The notes beneath the pieces were generated by a model, which was not told the DNA's origin, ran no database searches, and saw only the letters and a program-made list of their open reading frames with translations. The position numbers were made by a program, and so were the translations under genes. DNA of 52,771 bases from Dendronalium phyllosphericum CENA369 (GTDB lineage Bacteria; Cyanobacteriota; Cyanobacteriia; Cyanobacteriales; Nostocaceae), in NCBI RefSeq assembly GCF_016056275.1, contig NZ_JAECZA010000020.1, forward strand, positions 36,732 through 89,502, read 5' to 3'. Every line of letters begins with the position of its first letter. The stretch's first letter is position 1. Positions 18,464 through 27,331 of this stretch are shown in pieces.

Positions 18464-19042
18464 ATGGCAGTTTTCGAGGGAACTTTTACTCAAACAGAAC
18501 CTTTGCGTTTTGCAGTGGTCATTGGTCGATTCAATGACCTTGTTACCGCAAAGCTGCTAGAGGGATGTCAAGATTGCCTAAAACGCCACGGCGTAGATCC
18601 TAATCCTCACGGTAATCAAGTAGACTACGTTTGGGTTCCAGGTAGTTTTGAAGTACCGATTGTAGCTCGCCAGTTGGCACTCTCACATCGTTATGATGCT
18701 GTAATTTGTCTGGGTGCTGTGATCCGAGGACAAACACCCCACTTTGATTATGTATCCTCTGAAGTTGCTAAAGGTATTGCTGCCGCAAGCTTTCAAACCG
18801 GAGTACCAGTAATTTTTGGCATTTTGACAGTAGATACCATGCAGCAAGCCTTAGAAAGAGCAGGCATTAAAGCCAATCATGGCTGGGATTACGCTCTCAA
18901 TGCTCTAGAAATGGCCAGTCTCATGCGGCAACTTCGCTCTAACTTAGCAGAGCCGTATTCTCTGAATCCCCAATCTTTACCAGCCTCTTTTCAAAATGCC
19001 AGCGTCGGCAATCTAACAGCAGAGTCAGAAGAACTCAGTTAA
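18464..19042 (+). CDS. ribH: 6,7-dimethyl-8-ribityllumazine synthase
   Basis: This is the penultimate enzyme of riboflavin synthesis. It condenses 5-amino-6-ribitylaminouracil with 3,4-dihydroxy-2-butanone 4-phosphate and forms large capsid-like oligomers in the cytoplasm. Motifs are [18 protein letters not shown] near residue 20, [25 protein letters not shown] with the catalytic His, and [13 protein letters not shown]. The chain of 192 residues is longer than the usual 155-165 because of a C-terminal low-complexity extension after residue 155, common in cyanobacterial members. ATG 18464 has AGAGG five bases upstream and starts the conserved [10 protein letters not shown]. The earlier TTG at 18446 is rejected. 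Confidence 0.96.
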   Translation: MAVFEGTFTQTEPLRFAVVIGRFNDLVTAKLLEGCQDCLKRHGVDPNPHGNQVDYVWVPGSFEVPIVARQLALSHRYDAVICLGAVIRGQTPHFDYVSSEVAKGIAAASFQTGVPVIFGILTVDTMQQALERAGIKANHGWDYALNALEMASLMRQLRSNLAEPYSLNPQSLPASFQNASVGNLTAESEELS

Positions 19043-19045
19043 GTC

Positions 19046-19170
19046 AGTCGTCAGTTGTCAGTTGTCAGTTGTTAGTGGTCAGGAGGCAGAAGTCGTAAGT
19101 TGCAAGTCGGAGGTCGAAAGTTATTCTCCCTCATCCCCCCCTGCTCCCTCATCTCCCTCATCTCCCAAAA
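19046..19170. repeat. Heptamer and polypyrimidine repeats after ribH
   Basis: Tandem GTCAGTT units (19046-19080) are followed by CCCTCATC/TCCCTCATCT units (19128-19167). The latter are the complement of the GAGATGAG repeat at 4566-4607. Confidence 0.7.
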
Positions 19171-19225
19171 CTCTGGGGTTGACAAATAAGGATAAATCTG
19201 AGATATTTATATTTAATTGGTAACT

Positions 19226-19297
19226 GCGGGTATAGCTCAGTGGTAGAGCGTCACCTTGCCAAGGTGAATGTCGCGCGTTCGAATCGCGTTACCCGCT
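19226..19297 (+). tRNA. tRNA-Gly (anticodon GCC)
   Basis: The 72-base cloverleaf folds cleanly. The acceptor stem is GCGGGTA/TACCCGC, the D-arm GCTC...GAGC, the anticodon arm TCACC-TTGCCAA-GGTGA with GCC at 19258-19260, and the T-arm GCGCG-TTCGAAT-CGCGT. The discriminator is U. The 3' CCA is not encoded, as is usual in cyanobacteria, which fits the presence of a nucleotidyltransferase gene nearby. Confidence 0.97.
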
Positions 19298-19584
19298 TAT
19301 TAATAAATATAAATACCAGTTTTAATTTATTCTGAGCTAAGGCTAGTTTGGCTAGAATCCTTATTATTGGCTAAATTCGTATTGTGTAGGGTATATTACA
19401 CTGAATAAAAGCTGGCTAGGTTAATAGTAATGTTATCAGGTGCAAAGTACGTCTTTTAGCAGTTAAGCTAGCTTAATTTCTTTCCTTCTGCCTTGCATGA
19501 GCAAGCGTAGCTTTCCCTAACGAGTTGTTTTAGAAGTTATCGCCACGTAAGCTTAGAATTGTAGCAGACATACAAGCACAACAA
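19298..19584. other. Intergenic region after tRNA-Gly
   Basis: About 290 bases without a recognisable gene or clear hairpin. Composition is ordinary for intergenic DNA in this window. Confidence 0.4.
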
Positions 19585-19692
19585 ATGCCCAACCAAAGCA
19601 ACCACATTACATTTGAAGCCACAGATGAAGACAAGGAAACTTTTAAACAAGATTGTCCAATCCAGGGAAGGATGACAGATAGATATAGGTAA
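19585..19692 (+). CDS. Possible truncated ribbon-helix-helix protein
   Basis: A 35-residue frame reads MPNQSNHITFEATDEDKETF and continues KQDCPIQGRMTDRYR before a TAA. The pattern of a short strand (HITFEAT) and then a helix beginning DEDKETFKQ, followed by a glycine turn and a second helix start, resembles CopG/RHH DNA-binding antitoxin-type proteins. The second helix is cut short. It may be a fragment of a decayed gene. Evidence is limited to this pattern. Confidence 0.25.
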   Translation: MPNQSNHITFEATDEDKETFKQDCPIQGRMTDRYR

Positions 19693-19856
19693 ATCAGATT
19701 TACTGATTCTGAGAGTGCGGATACGACAGTTAAAGTCAGTATTTGGCTCCCTATTGATATAAAAAGTTAATTATTGAGAAAAGCCCCAAAATATTTACTA
19801 AGGGAGCATATTCTCGCAGTTGATGTAAAAAACACGCTCAAGTTATTAGAACGCTT

Positions 19857-20264
19857 GTGCAATCTCAAAAACCAGAAAAAATCGATTTCAACACCGAATA
19901 CCCCTGTCCCTGTCGTCGTCGGGGACGGTTGATTCCTATTACCCTGACAGAAGCATTTGGTTGCGATCGCTGTCAGCAAATCTTTGTAGTAGAAGATAAT
20001 GGACATATCCTAGAACAGCTTTCTACCACCTATCCCTATAAGCGAGCTTGGCGCTGGACGGGAAATAGTTGGCATGTTGTCCATTCTCGTCTGGGAGAAA
20101 GCTATTTGCCGATAGCATTGGGCATTATTTTCGTGCTAGTGATTATATGGTTACCACTAGCACTGCGATTGGCAAATGGTTCGAGCATTATTGCTTGGGC
20201 AATGGTAGCGGTGCTGTTGGCCATTCTGCCAGCACTTATGGTCTGGCTTACCTACAGACGTTAA
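19857..20264 (+). CDS. Conserved cyanobacterial membrane protein with Cys-rich N-terminus
   Basis: The 135-residue protein has an N-terminal domain with CPCRRRG near residue 17 and CDRC near 36, a four-cysteine zinc-ribbon-like pattern. Two membrane helices follow (YLPIALGIIFVLVIIWLPLA about 84-103, and a second ending AILPALMVWLTYR at the C-terminus). A soluble zinc-ribbon-like head on a membrane hairpin is the likely shape, and the function is not known to me. The start is a GTG. The stop lies only four bases before the next ATG, so it is probably translated with the ProA-like gene. Confidence 0.75.
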   Translation: MQSQKPEKIDFNTEYPCPCRRRGRLIPITLTEAFGCDRCQQIFVVEDNGHILEQLSTTYPYKRAWRWTGNSWHVVHSRLGESYLPIALGIIFVLVIIWLPLALRLANGSSIIAWAMVAVLLAILPALMVWLTYRR

Positions 20265-20268
20265 TTCC

Positions 20269-21534
20269 ATGACCGTTGACACTTTGGACGATAACCCCAA
20301 ACCAATTATTAGTGCTAAACGCGCTTATCAAGCTTCCCTAAAATTGGGGTTCACAAAGGGAGCAGACCGCAGTCGCGCTGTTTTGGCGATGGCACGGGCG
20401 CTAGAACGCTCATTTGACGACATTTTAGAAGCCAATACTTTGGATCTAGAAGCCAGTAAGGAAATGGCAGTGCCAGAAATAATCTTGGATTGGCTGAAAC
20501 TGACTCCCACACGGCTGGAGGCGACAGTAGAAATTCTCCAAAGGTTGGGGGAACTATCAGATCCACTGCGGCGCGTCAGAACAGCTGACTATCAGCTAGA
20601 AGATTCCCAGAGTTACACCCAATTAATGCCCTTGGGAGTAATTGGATTTATTTATGAAGCCTTTCCCGATCTAGGAGCGATCGCCGCTGGTTTTTGTATT
20701 AAAACTGGTAATAGTATAATTCTCAAAGGTGGTGCTGAAGCTAGCCATTCTAATGAAGCGATCGCTCTTGTATTGCAAAACGCTCTTGCTGAAATTGGTC
20801 TACCAACAGGCTGTTTAGAATTAATTCCCGCAGAACATGGTGCTTCAATTCGGGATTTAATTACTCAAGACCATTACCTAAATTTAGTAATTCCCTACGG
20901 ACGTTCCAGCTTAGTGCAGCAGGTAATGCGACAGGCTACTTGCCCAGTCTTAAAATCAGCTATGGGTAACTGTTACCTTTACTGGTCGCTGAATGCCAGC
21001 TTAGAGATGGTACGCTGGATGATTCTCAACAGTCATCAAAGCCAACCAGACCCAGTTAATGCCATTGAAAAGGTGTTAATTCATCGCCAAGCCTTGCCAT
21101 CATCTTTGGCTGTTTTATGGAACAGCTTAAAGGAAAAAGGCTTTGAAATAAAAGGCGATGCAGAACTGGTAGAGGCGTTTCCTCAGTTGCAGCTAGCTAG
21201 GGAAGGCGAGTGGAGCAACGCTTATTTAACCAAGACAATAGCTTTTAAACTAGTGGATAGCTTAGAGGCTGCGATCGCTTGGATTAATCAATACAGTAGC
21301 GGTCATGCTGATGGTATTGTCACAGAATCTTATCAAGAAAGTCGGCAGTTTGCCCTAGGAGTTAACAGCGCCTCTACCTACATCAACGCTTCCCCGCGTT
21401 TTTCCCGCAACCCTTCGCGAGGAGATTCTGTATTTTTGGGTATGTCTAACCAAAAAGGCCACCGTCGGGGATTTATTAGTTTGGAAACTTTAACGACAGT
21501 CAAGCATATTGTCCAAGGGAATGGGCGATTTTAG
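20269..21534 (+). CDS. ProA-like gamma-glutamyl phosphate reductase paralogue lacking the catalytic cysteine
   Basis: The 421-residue chain has the ALDH-superfamily ProA layout throughout: PLGVIGFIYEAFPDLGAIAA near 123, a nucleotide-site region ILKGGAEASHSNEAI, VIPYGRSSLVQQV, and the C-terminal FLGMSNQKGHRRGFISLETLTT. True ProA makes glutamate-5-semialdehyde from glutamyl phosphate in proline synthesis, with a nucleophilic Cys in PGVCNAxETLLVH. The aligned segment here is PDPVNAIEKVLIH (bases 21047-21085), where Val replaces Cys, and no other Cys falls at that place. It may therefore be a non-catalytic or repurposed paralogue. Cyanobacteria often carry two proA-type genes. It follows the membrane protein gene by four bases. 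Family assignment is firm; activity is doubtful. Confidence 0.85.
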   Translation: MTVDTLDDNPKPIISAKRAYQASLKLGFTKGADRSRAVLAMARALERSFDDILEANTLDLEASKEMAVPEIILDWLKLTPTRLEATVEILQRLGELSDPLRRVRTADYQLEDSQSYTQLMPLGVIGFIYEAFPDLGAIAAGFCIKTGNSIILKGGAEASHSNEAIALVLQNALAEIGLPTGCLELIPAEHGASIRDLITQDHYLNLVIPYGRSSLVQQVMRQATCPVLKSAMGNCYLYWSLNASLEMVRWMILNSHQSQPDPVNAIEKVLIHRQALPSSLAVLWNSLKEKGFEIKGDAELVEAFPQLQLAREGEWSNAYLTKTIAFKLVDSLEAAIAWINQYSSGHADGIVTESYQESRQFALGVNSASTYINASPRFSRNPSRGDSVFLGMSNQKGHRRGFISLETLTTVKHIVQGNGRF

Positions 21535-21554
21535 CAGTAGAGAATGATTAAGTT

Positions 21555-21832
21555 ATGAATCCACGGTTGGCAATTTTACTGACAAATCCGAATAGTTCTG
21601 TGATTCAGGAATTGATTGCAGAACTTGATTCTTATTTGGCAGTTCTTATCCTCCTGAAAGTAATCACGGTCTTGATATTTATGCTCTACTTCATCCATCC
21701 GTTACTCATTACTATTTTTCTTGCCAGACTAGACGATAAGCCAATTGGTTGTTTGGGTTTTATAAAATTATTCCATTTGGTTGTTATAAACCAGAACGAT
21801 TGAGTATTTTTTGGGAAAAAAGCCTTGGTTAA
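21555..21832 (+). pseudogene. Frameshifted GNAT-family N-acetyltransferase
   Basis: Reading frames must be switched to recover the family. The first frame gives MNPRLAILLTNPNSSVIQEL. A shift after about 21645 gives SYPPESNHGLDIYALLHPSV. A shift near 21715 gives FLARLDDKPIGC, the GNAT core strand with the acetyl-CoA region approaching. A shift near 21765 gives KIIPFGCYKPERLSIFWEKS and a stop at 21830-21832. PPESNH, ARLDxxPIGC and the SIFxEKxL ending are typical of small GNAT proteins. With at least three indels, and most of the acetyl-CoA-binding middle missing, it cannot be functional. It lies directly downstream of the ProA-like gene. Confidence 0.75.
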
Positions 21833-21857
21833 TTTCAGAAAATTATTAGCTATTTAA

Positions 21858-22412
21858 TTACTCAAACACAGGCGGCCATAATTCAGATATTGCAACTTCC
21901 CAACCAGGTAATAACTCATCAATAGTTAACTTATCTTCACCTGTTAACACTTTTAGTTCAACGTTTGGGCGGTATATACTCACAGTTAACTTATCTGGAT
22001 TAATTAATATTCCTACCTTTGCGCCTAATTCCAAAAATAGCTTTATTTTATCTTCTAATTTAGAAATTCTGTCTGTTTTTGATTTTATTTCTACTACCAA
22101 ATCGGGTACTAACTCAGCAAAATCTCTCACAGTACGCTTTAGTCTTGCTGCTGCCACAAAAGAAACATCAGGGGCGCGTAAATCTGTATTGGGCATAATA
22201 AATCCACCACTTGAGTCAAATATGCGCCCAAGCTTATGAGGATTAACCCAAAGTTTTAATAAAAATATCAACTGAGCGCCTATTTCACTAGATTCGATAT
22301 CCGATGGCCCCATAACTAGAATATTTCCTTCTTGCAGTTCTATTTGGTAGTCCTGCTGTTCATCTTCTAGCTTTTGCTGTAGTCTTTCTACATCTTGAAT
22401 AGTTAGACTCAT
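21858..22412 (-). CDS. Uma2-family (DUF820) PD-(D/E)XK nuclease-fold protein
   Basis: The 184-residue protein has the family pattern: an N-terminal helix with EDEQQDYQIELQEGNILVM, the conserved GGFIMPNTDLRAPDVSFVA, and LVPDLVVEIKSKTDRISKLEDK, where the Asp and the E-x-K form the PD-(D/E)XK-like centre. The ending LLPGWEVAISELWP is also typical. Uma2 proteins are extremely abundant in filamentous cyanobacteria, and their biological role is not established. It is downstream of desB on the same strand, with a strong terminator between, so it is likely transcribed alone. Confidence 0.9.
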   Translation of the reverse strand: MSLTIQDVERLQQKLEDEQQDYQIELQEGNILVMGPSDIESSEIGAQLIFLLKLWVNPHKLGRIFDSSGGFIMPNTDLRAPDVSFVAAARLKRTVRDFAELVPDLVVEIKSKTDRISKLEDKIKLFLELGAKVGILINPDKLTVSIYRPNVELKVLTGEDKLTIDELLPGWEVAISELWPPVFE

Positions 22413-22474
22413 AAAACTTTTCAGATATAGTTAATTTTTATCTAGTCAGAACAATTATAAACCCCAAATCATAC

Positions 22475-22499
22475 AAAAAAATCCACCTAGGTGGATTTT
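22475..22499 (-). terminator. Rho-independent terminator of desB
   Basis: AAAATCCACCTAGGTGGATTTT is a perfect 22-bp palindrome (22478-22499) that forms a hairpin in RNA. On the minus strand it is followed by a run of T residues. It lies about 35 bases past the desB stop codon. Confidence 0.85.
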
Positions 22500-22534
22500 C
22501 TTGTTTAGCTAGTAACTTTTAGCTTAAGGGCAAA

Positions 22535-23602
22535 TTACTTGTTATTAGATGTGTAGTAAACCTTACTACCTGTATCAGGTACAAAATGACAACTGATAGC
22601 AGAACGCCATAACGACTTCCAAATTGGTTCCTCAGATTTACGGAAGTATTCACCCATCACAGGTTTAATCGCTTCAGTTGCTTTCAACAAATTGTAGTGA
22701 GGAATGTTGAGGAATATATGATGAGCAACATGAGTACCAATATCGTGATGGATATGATTGATTAAACCGTAATCGCGGTCAATACTAGAAATTGCGCCTT
22801 TGAGGAAAGTCCAATCGTCTCCACGATACCAGGGAATATCTGGCTCAGTGTGATGCAAAAATGTTACCAAGTCTAGCCAAATCACAAACACAATGTATGG
22901 TGCGGCGTAGTATTTCAGTAACCACATCCAACCCCATTGATAGGTAAGAAAGCCCAGCAAACCTACCATACAAATCCAAAGTGTAGTGCTGGTAATGATA
23001 TCCCATTTTTCCGCTGGTTTGAAAAGTGAGCTATTAGGCGAAAAGTGGGAACCCTGCTTATTAGGAGAACGCTTAAACAGATATATCGGATAAGCAAATA
23101 AGAAAAGATGAAATCGAACTATCTTTTCTGGTAATTGCATCTCCTTATATTGTGATTCCGTCATGGGATACCAGCTTTCATCATTATCGATATTGCCAGT
23201 ATTTTTATGATGAGTTCTATGGCTAATGCGCCAACCGTGATAAGGAACAAGTATCGGTGTATGAGAAAGATGGCCAATTAAATCATTCAGCCATTTATGC
23301 TTAGAAAAAGATTGATGTCCGCAGTCGTGTCCGACTACAAACAAAGCCCAAAACATTGTTCCTTGCATTAACCAGAAAATCGGCCAAAAAAACCAAGAAT
23401 CTAGGTAATGAGCCACTGCATAAAGCAGACCGATAATCAGAATGTCACGAAAAAAGTAAAACAAGGATTTTTTCACATCGGGCTGAAAACATTCAGCAGG
23501 TATTGCAGCTTTTAAATCCTGAAGAGTGAAGGGCAGGATAGTCTTATCCTCAAATTGGTCGCTGCCATGAGGATGATTGAAAGTTACGGTATTTAATTGC
23601 AC
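22535..23602 (-). CDS. desB: Omega-3 (delta-15) acyl-lipid fatty acid desaturase
   Basis: DesB introduces the omega-3 double bond into lipid-bound fatty acids in thylakoid and plasma membranes, using ferredoxin. Three histidine boxes that hold the di-iron centre are present: HDCGHQ, HRTHH and HVAHH. Long hydrophobic segments surround them. The motif YHGWRISHRTHHKNTGNID and IPWYRGDDWTFLKGAISSID are specific to the omega-3 branch. The GTG at 23602 gives 355 residues beginning MQLNTVTF, matching the usual length. The TTG at 23647 would add 15 residues with little support. It is the last of the desC-desA-desB set. Induction in the cold is known for desB in other cyanobacteria, but no specific element is visible here. 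Confidence 0.94.
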   Translation of the reverse strand: MQLNTVTFNHPHGSDQFEDKTILPFTLQDLKAAIPAECFQPDVKKSLFYFFRDILIIGLLYAVAHYLDSWFFWPIFWLMQGTMFWALFVVGHDCGHQSFSKHKWLNDLIGHLSHTPILVPYHGWRISHRTHHKNTGNIDNDESWYPMTESQYKEMQLPEKIVRFHLFLFAYPIYLFKRSPNKQGSHFSPNSSLFKPAEKWDIITSTTLWICMVGLLGFLTYQWGWMWLLKYYAAPYIVFVIWLDLVTFLHHTEPDIPWYRGDDWTFLKGAISSIDRDYGLINHIHHDIGTHVAHHIFLNIPHYNLLKATEAIKPVMGEYFRKSEEPIWKSLWRSAISCHFVPDTGSKVYYTSNNK

Positions 23603-23837
23603 TAGATTCTTGAGATTGGATAAAAAACTGAACTTCCTTTGAGGCAAGCTAATCCCACTTCTGCAATGCCTACGTCGCTAGCTTTTGCTGACACACAACA
23701 AGATAATTTCTGGCAATTTGCCTAACAATGTTAGTGGGCAGCTAATTGCCAGAATCTATTTAAATTACAGAACGCTCAACGCTATTGTTGCTATATCAAC
23801 AATATTTTGACCACCGTGAAATTACCGAGATAATTAT

Positions 23838-24890
23838 TTAGCGTTTTGCGTAGTATTCATTGAAAGTTTCATAGCCAACATCAGTTTTATATAGATGACA
23901 TTGGTCTACAATCTGCTTCATTAAAGACCAAGAAAACTGACATTCATTATGCAGATAAGGCTGCCAATTTTCTTTGATACTGCTGTAGGCTAGACGCAAA
24001 TTATAAGAGGGAATAGCAGTAGAAATGTGATGCGGGACATGAACATTAATATCGTGACAGAGGAATTCTACCCAGCGGGGATAATCACAATGAATCGTAC
24101 CAAATAACTGTGCTAGAGCTTCGTCCCACTTGTTTGCAGCGACAAAAGGCACATCTGAAGCTGTGTGGTGAACGATAGTAAAGGTACTCATCCAAAAATG
24201 GTAAACGAGCCACGGCATCAGCCAAAATTTGACAAATCCCCAAATCCCAGTCGTAGCTATTAGGAGAGGGAATGCGATCGCTGCAAACAAAACTACTACA
24301 GCGACAGAAAGTTTCACACTCGATTGGTCTTTAGTTTTGAAGTTCCGCCAATCAAAATGCACAACAGCCCAATGTCCAATTGAACCTACCCACCAGAGGC
24401 GTTTACGCATGAACAACTCAAAGGCCGACTGCCTGGGTTTATCCCAATCTGCAAAAACTTCTGGTGTAATGGGATGCCAAGCATTGTCCTCATCTAGCTT
24501 GTTGGTATGAGTGTGGTGATAATTATGCTTAATCCGCCAACTGTGAAAGGGATAAATCAGGGGCATCATGAAGATATGCCCTACCAAATCGTTTACCCAA
24601 CGACGTTTGGCAAACGAACGGTGTCCGCAATCATGACCGATTACAAAAAAACCTGTTAAAGCAGTGCCCGTAAAAATCCAAGCTATGGGCAACAGAAACC
24701 AAGGTGTGATTGTCAGAATAAAGTAGCCCAAACCAACAGCAAAGACACTGAACAGCACTTGCATCCAAGCTTTACGACGGTTCTGTTGAAAACACTCGCG
24801 TGGCAATGTTTTGATAATATCTTTTAGCCTCAGATCGGAATTACCAAGGTCATTATTTACTTTTTGGCTGTTGATTATTGATGTAGTCAT
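23838..24890 (-). CDS. desA: Delta-12 acyl-lipid fatty acid desaturase
   Basis: DesA converts oleate to linoleate in membrane glycerolipids. The histidine boxes are [17 protein letters not shown] and HVPHH. The signatures [16 protein letters not shown] and [23 protein letters not shown] are characteristic of the delta-12 class. The 350-residue product starting MTTSIINSQ is standard. The longer reading from 24950 is rejected because the ATG at 24890 begins the family's N-terminus. It lies between desB (downstream) and desC (upstream), with spacers of about 200 bases, so separate promoters are possible. Confidence 0.95.
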   Translation of the reverse strand: MTTSIINSQKVNNDLGNSDLRLKDIIKTLPRECFQQNRRKAWMQVLFSVFAVGLGYFILTITPWFLLPIAWIFTGTALTGFFVIGHDCGHRSFAKRRWVNDLVGHIFMMPLIYPFHSWRIKHNYHHTHTNKLDEDNAWHPITPEVFADWDKPRQSAFELFMRKRLWWVGSIGHWAVVHFDWRNFKTKDQSSVKLSVAVVVLFAAIAFPLLIATTGIWGFVKFWLMPWLVYHFWMSTFTIVHHTASDVPFVAANKWDEALAQLFGTIHCDYPRWVEFLCHDINVHVPHHISTAIPSYNLRLAYSSIKENWQPYLHNECQFSWSLMKQIVDQCHLYKTDVGYETFNEYYAKR

Positions 24891-25063
24891 GAAAACCTGA
24901 AAAACGACAAAACTCCTCCACCAAGTCACTAAAAAAGTAACTTGCCGCAAAATTTATTAACATATAGCGAATATCAGCGTCTTGGATTATAGCAACCTAA
25001 CTTACCCAAGCGCACCCGTAAATAGCTTTTGGATGCCATTTCTTAGATGTTGAGTCCTTCGTT

Positions 25064-25102
25064 ATTAGTCATTAGTCTTAAATTAAATGACTAATGACTA
25101 AT
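25064..25102 (-). terminator. Stem-loop between desC and desA
   Basis: ATTAGTCATTAGTC (25064-25077) and GACTAATGACTAAT (25089-25102) form a perfect 14-bp stem with an 11-base loop, ten bases past the desC stop. The arms are built of tandem TTAGTCA heptamers, so the hairpin probably arose from inverted short tandem repeats and now marks the end of desC. Confidence 0.6.
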
Positions 25103-25112
25103 CACAATTGAC

Positions 25113-25931
25113 TTACTGCTTTGTTGGAGCCAGCTTCACGTTAGTGGCTAGACCAATTATTTGCAGCAATTGAATTGTCATCCAAGTTAAATCGATTTCC
25201 CACCATTCCAGTCCGTGACGGGCTGAGTATTGAAAGGCATGGTGATTATTGTGCCAGCCCTCGCCGAAAACGAGTAGGGCTATCCACCAGCAATTAGTCG
25301 AGCGATCGCCAGAATCATGGCTGCGATAACCGAACTTATGAGTACCGCTGTTCACCAACCAAGTGCAGTGGTAAACCCAGACAATGCGAACAAAAATTCC
25401 CCAGACAACGAACGACCAGCCGCCCAAAAGCAATAGTACTAAACCTAGAGCGACTTGGATGAAGATGAAATTTTTTTCTAAAAACTGATAAACTGGGTCT
25501 TCGGCAATATCTTTGGTAAAGCGAGGAATGTCAGCGTGAGCCGGACATTTATGAATTAGCCAACCCATGTGGCTCCACCAAAAGCCCTTATTAGAATCGT
25601 GGGGATCGGGATCGGTATCAGAATGTAAATGATGAATGCGATGTGTCCCTACCCACTCAATTGGGCCTCCTTGACAGGCGAGTGTCCCGAAGAAAACTAG
25701 AAGATACTCTAGCCACTTAGGAGTTTGAAAACTGCGGTGGGTAACAAGGCGGTGAAATCCCAAGGTAATGCCTAAACCACCTGTCACCCAGTAAAGTAAG
25801 AAAGCTACACCAACTGCCTGCCAGCTAAAGTTACCAGGAACAAAAGCAAACAAAGCACCGATGTGCAGTCCGACGAAAAATAGGGTGTTAACCCAGTTAA
25901 TTTGAGGTTTTGTTGAGGTAGCAATTGTCAT
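25113..25931 (-). CDS. desC: Delta-9 acyl-lipid fatty acid desaturase
   Basis: DesC places the first double bond at the delta-9 position of stearoyl chains attached to lipids. The 272-residue protein has the delta-9 histidine boxes HRLVTH (HX4H), HRIHH and HNNHH, plus DPHDSNKGFWWSHMGWL and GEGWHNNHHAFQYSARHGLEWWEID, which are diagnostic. Four hydrophobic membrane segments are visible. The length is normal. The order desC-desA-desB on one strand matches what is known in other Nostocales and provides the full route from saturated to tri-unsaturated C18 lipids. It is divergent from the PLP enzyme gene, with the two promoters in a 90-base gap. Confidence 0.95.
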   Translation of the reverse strand: MTIATSTKPQINWVNTLFFVGLHIGALFAFVPGNFSWQAVGVAFLLYWVTGGLGITLGFHRLVTHRSFQTPKWLEYLLVFFGTLACQGGPIEWVGTHRIHHLHSDTDPDPHDSNKGFWWSHMGWLIHKCPAHADIPRFTKDIAEDPVYQFLEKNFIFIQVALGLVLLLLGGWSFVVWGIFVRIVWVYHCTWLVNSGTHKFGYRSHDSGDRSTNCWWIALLVFGEGWHNNHHAFQYSARHGLEWWEIDLTWMTIQLLQIIGLATNVKLAPTKQ

Positions 25932-26018
25932 GCAGTAACCCGAATTGGAATTGTTTGGCCTAATCTGCGCGATTTAAAAATCCGCATATCTTAATGTTTT
26001 TTTTTGATTGAGGAACTA

Positions 26019-27248
26019 ATGAACAGCTCGGAACAGCTGCAACAAGCACAACAGGCACTGTTAAAAATTTTTTCTGGAATTGACGCTCAGGTCAAGCATA
26101 ATCTGAAACGAGTACTGGATGGGTTTCGTAATAACCGTGTAGGGGCACACCATTTTGCTGGTGTATCTGGTTACGGTCATGACGATCTAGGACGAGAAAC
26201 TTTAGATAAAGTTTTTGCTGAAGTGATGGCTGCCGAAGCTGCGGCAGTGCGAGTGCAGTTTGTTTCTGGAACTCACGCGATCGCCTGCGCTTTATTTGGC
26301 GTGCTTCGTCCTGGAGATGAAATGTTAGCAATAGTGGGTTCTCCCTACGATACGCTTGAAGAAGTTATTGGTTTACGGGGTCAAGGTCAAGGTTCCCTTA
26401 TCGAGTTTGGCATAAATTACCGTCAATTAGAGCTAACCCCAGAAGGAACGATAGATTGGGAAGCTTTAAGTACTAGTGTGACTGATAACACGCGTTTAGT
26501 GTTAATTCAGCGTTCTTGTGGCTATTCTTGGCGTTCTAGTTTAGCAATTGCCGATATTGAAAAAATCATTCATTTGGTTAAGCAACAAAACCCTAACACT
26601 GTTTGCTTTGTAGATAACTGCTACGGCGAATTTATTGAAACTAAAGAACCCACTGCTGTTGGTGCTGATTTAATGGCGGGGTCATTAATCAAAAATCCTG
26701 GTGGGACTATTGTCAACGCTGGCGGTTATGTTGCCGGTCGTGCTGACTTAGTGGAAGCAGCAGCCTGTCGCCTCACGGCTCCTGGTATTGGTAGTTATGG
26801 TGGTGCTACTTTCGATCAAAATCGCTTGTTGTTCCAAGGGTTATTTTTAGCACCGCAAATGGTAGGGGAGGCAATGAAGGGGACGTATCTTACTGGTTAT
26901 GTATTTGACAAACTTGGTTATGCAGTAAATCCCGCACCTCTGGCTCCTCGTGGAGATGTGATTCAGGCGATTAAACTTGGCTGTGCCGAAAAGTTGATTG
27001 CGTTCTGTAAAGCTATACAACAGCATTCTCCTATAGGTTCTTACCTCGACCCCGTTCCTGATGAAATGCCAGGGTATGAAAGTCAAGTAGTCATGGCTGG
27101 GGGAACTTTTATTGAGGGCAGTACTTTGGAATTATCAGCCGACGGGCCTTTACGCGAACCGTATGTAGTTTATTGCCAAGGTGGGACTCATTGGACTCAT
27201 GTGGCGATCGCTTTAGAAGCAGCGATAGATGCTGTAGGCCCAGCTTAG
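26019..27248 (+). CDS. PLP-dependent methionine gamma-lyase-like (aluminium-resistance family) protein
   Basis: The 409-residue protein belongs to the Alr/YnbB group of fold-type I PLP enzymes. It has VGAHHFAGVSGYGHDDLGRETLD near 40, VQFVSGTHAIACALFGVLRPGDEML, CFVDNCYGEF with the PLP-contacting Asp, and GSLIKNPGGTIVNAGGYVAG, where the Lys is the likely Schiff-base residue. The ending PYVVYCQGGTHWTHVAIALEAA is also conserved. The reaction is not proven for the family; carbon-sulfur lyase activity on methionine or cystathionine-like substrates is the usual guess. ATG 26019 with GAGGA upstream is preferred over TTG 26004. It is divergent from desC. Confidence 0.85.
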   Translation: MNSSEQLQQAQQALLKIFSGIDAQVKHNLKRVLDGFRNNRVGAHHFAGVSGYGHDDLGRETLDKVFAEVMAAEAAAVRVQFVSGTHAIACALFGVLRPGDEMLAIVGSPYDTLEEVIGLRGQGQGSLIEFGINYRQLELTPEGTIDWEALSTSVTDNTRLVLIQRSCGYSWRSSLAIADIEKIIHLVKQQNPNTVCFVDNCYGEFIETKEPTAVGADLMAGSLIKNPGGTIVNAGGYVAGRADLVEAAACRLTAPGIGSYGGATFDQNRLLFQGLFLAPQMVGEAMKGTYLTGYVFDKLGYAVNPAPLAPRGDVIQAIKLGCAEKLIAFCKAIQQHSPIGSYLDPVPDEMPGYESQVVMAGGTFIEGSTLELSADGPLREPYVVYCQGGTHWTHVAIALEAAIDAVGPA

Positions 27249-27331
27249 AGGTAGGGGGAGGCTGGGAGAGAAGAATTAAATAACAGTGTTACAGGCATAA
27301 ATTGGATAATTTATTTCTTGGAGTTCCTTTA

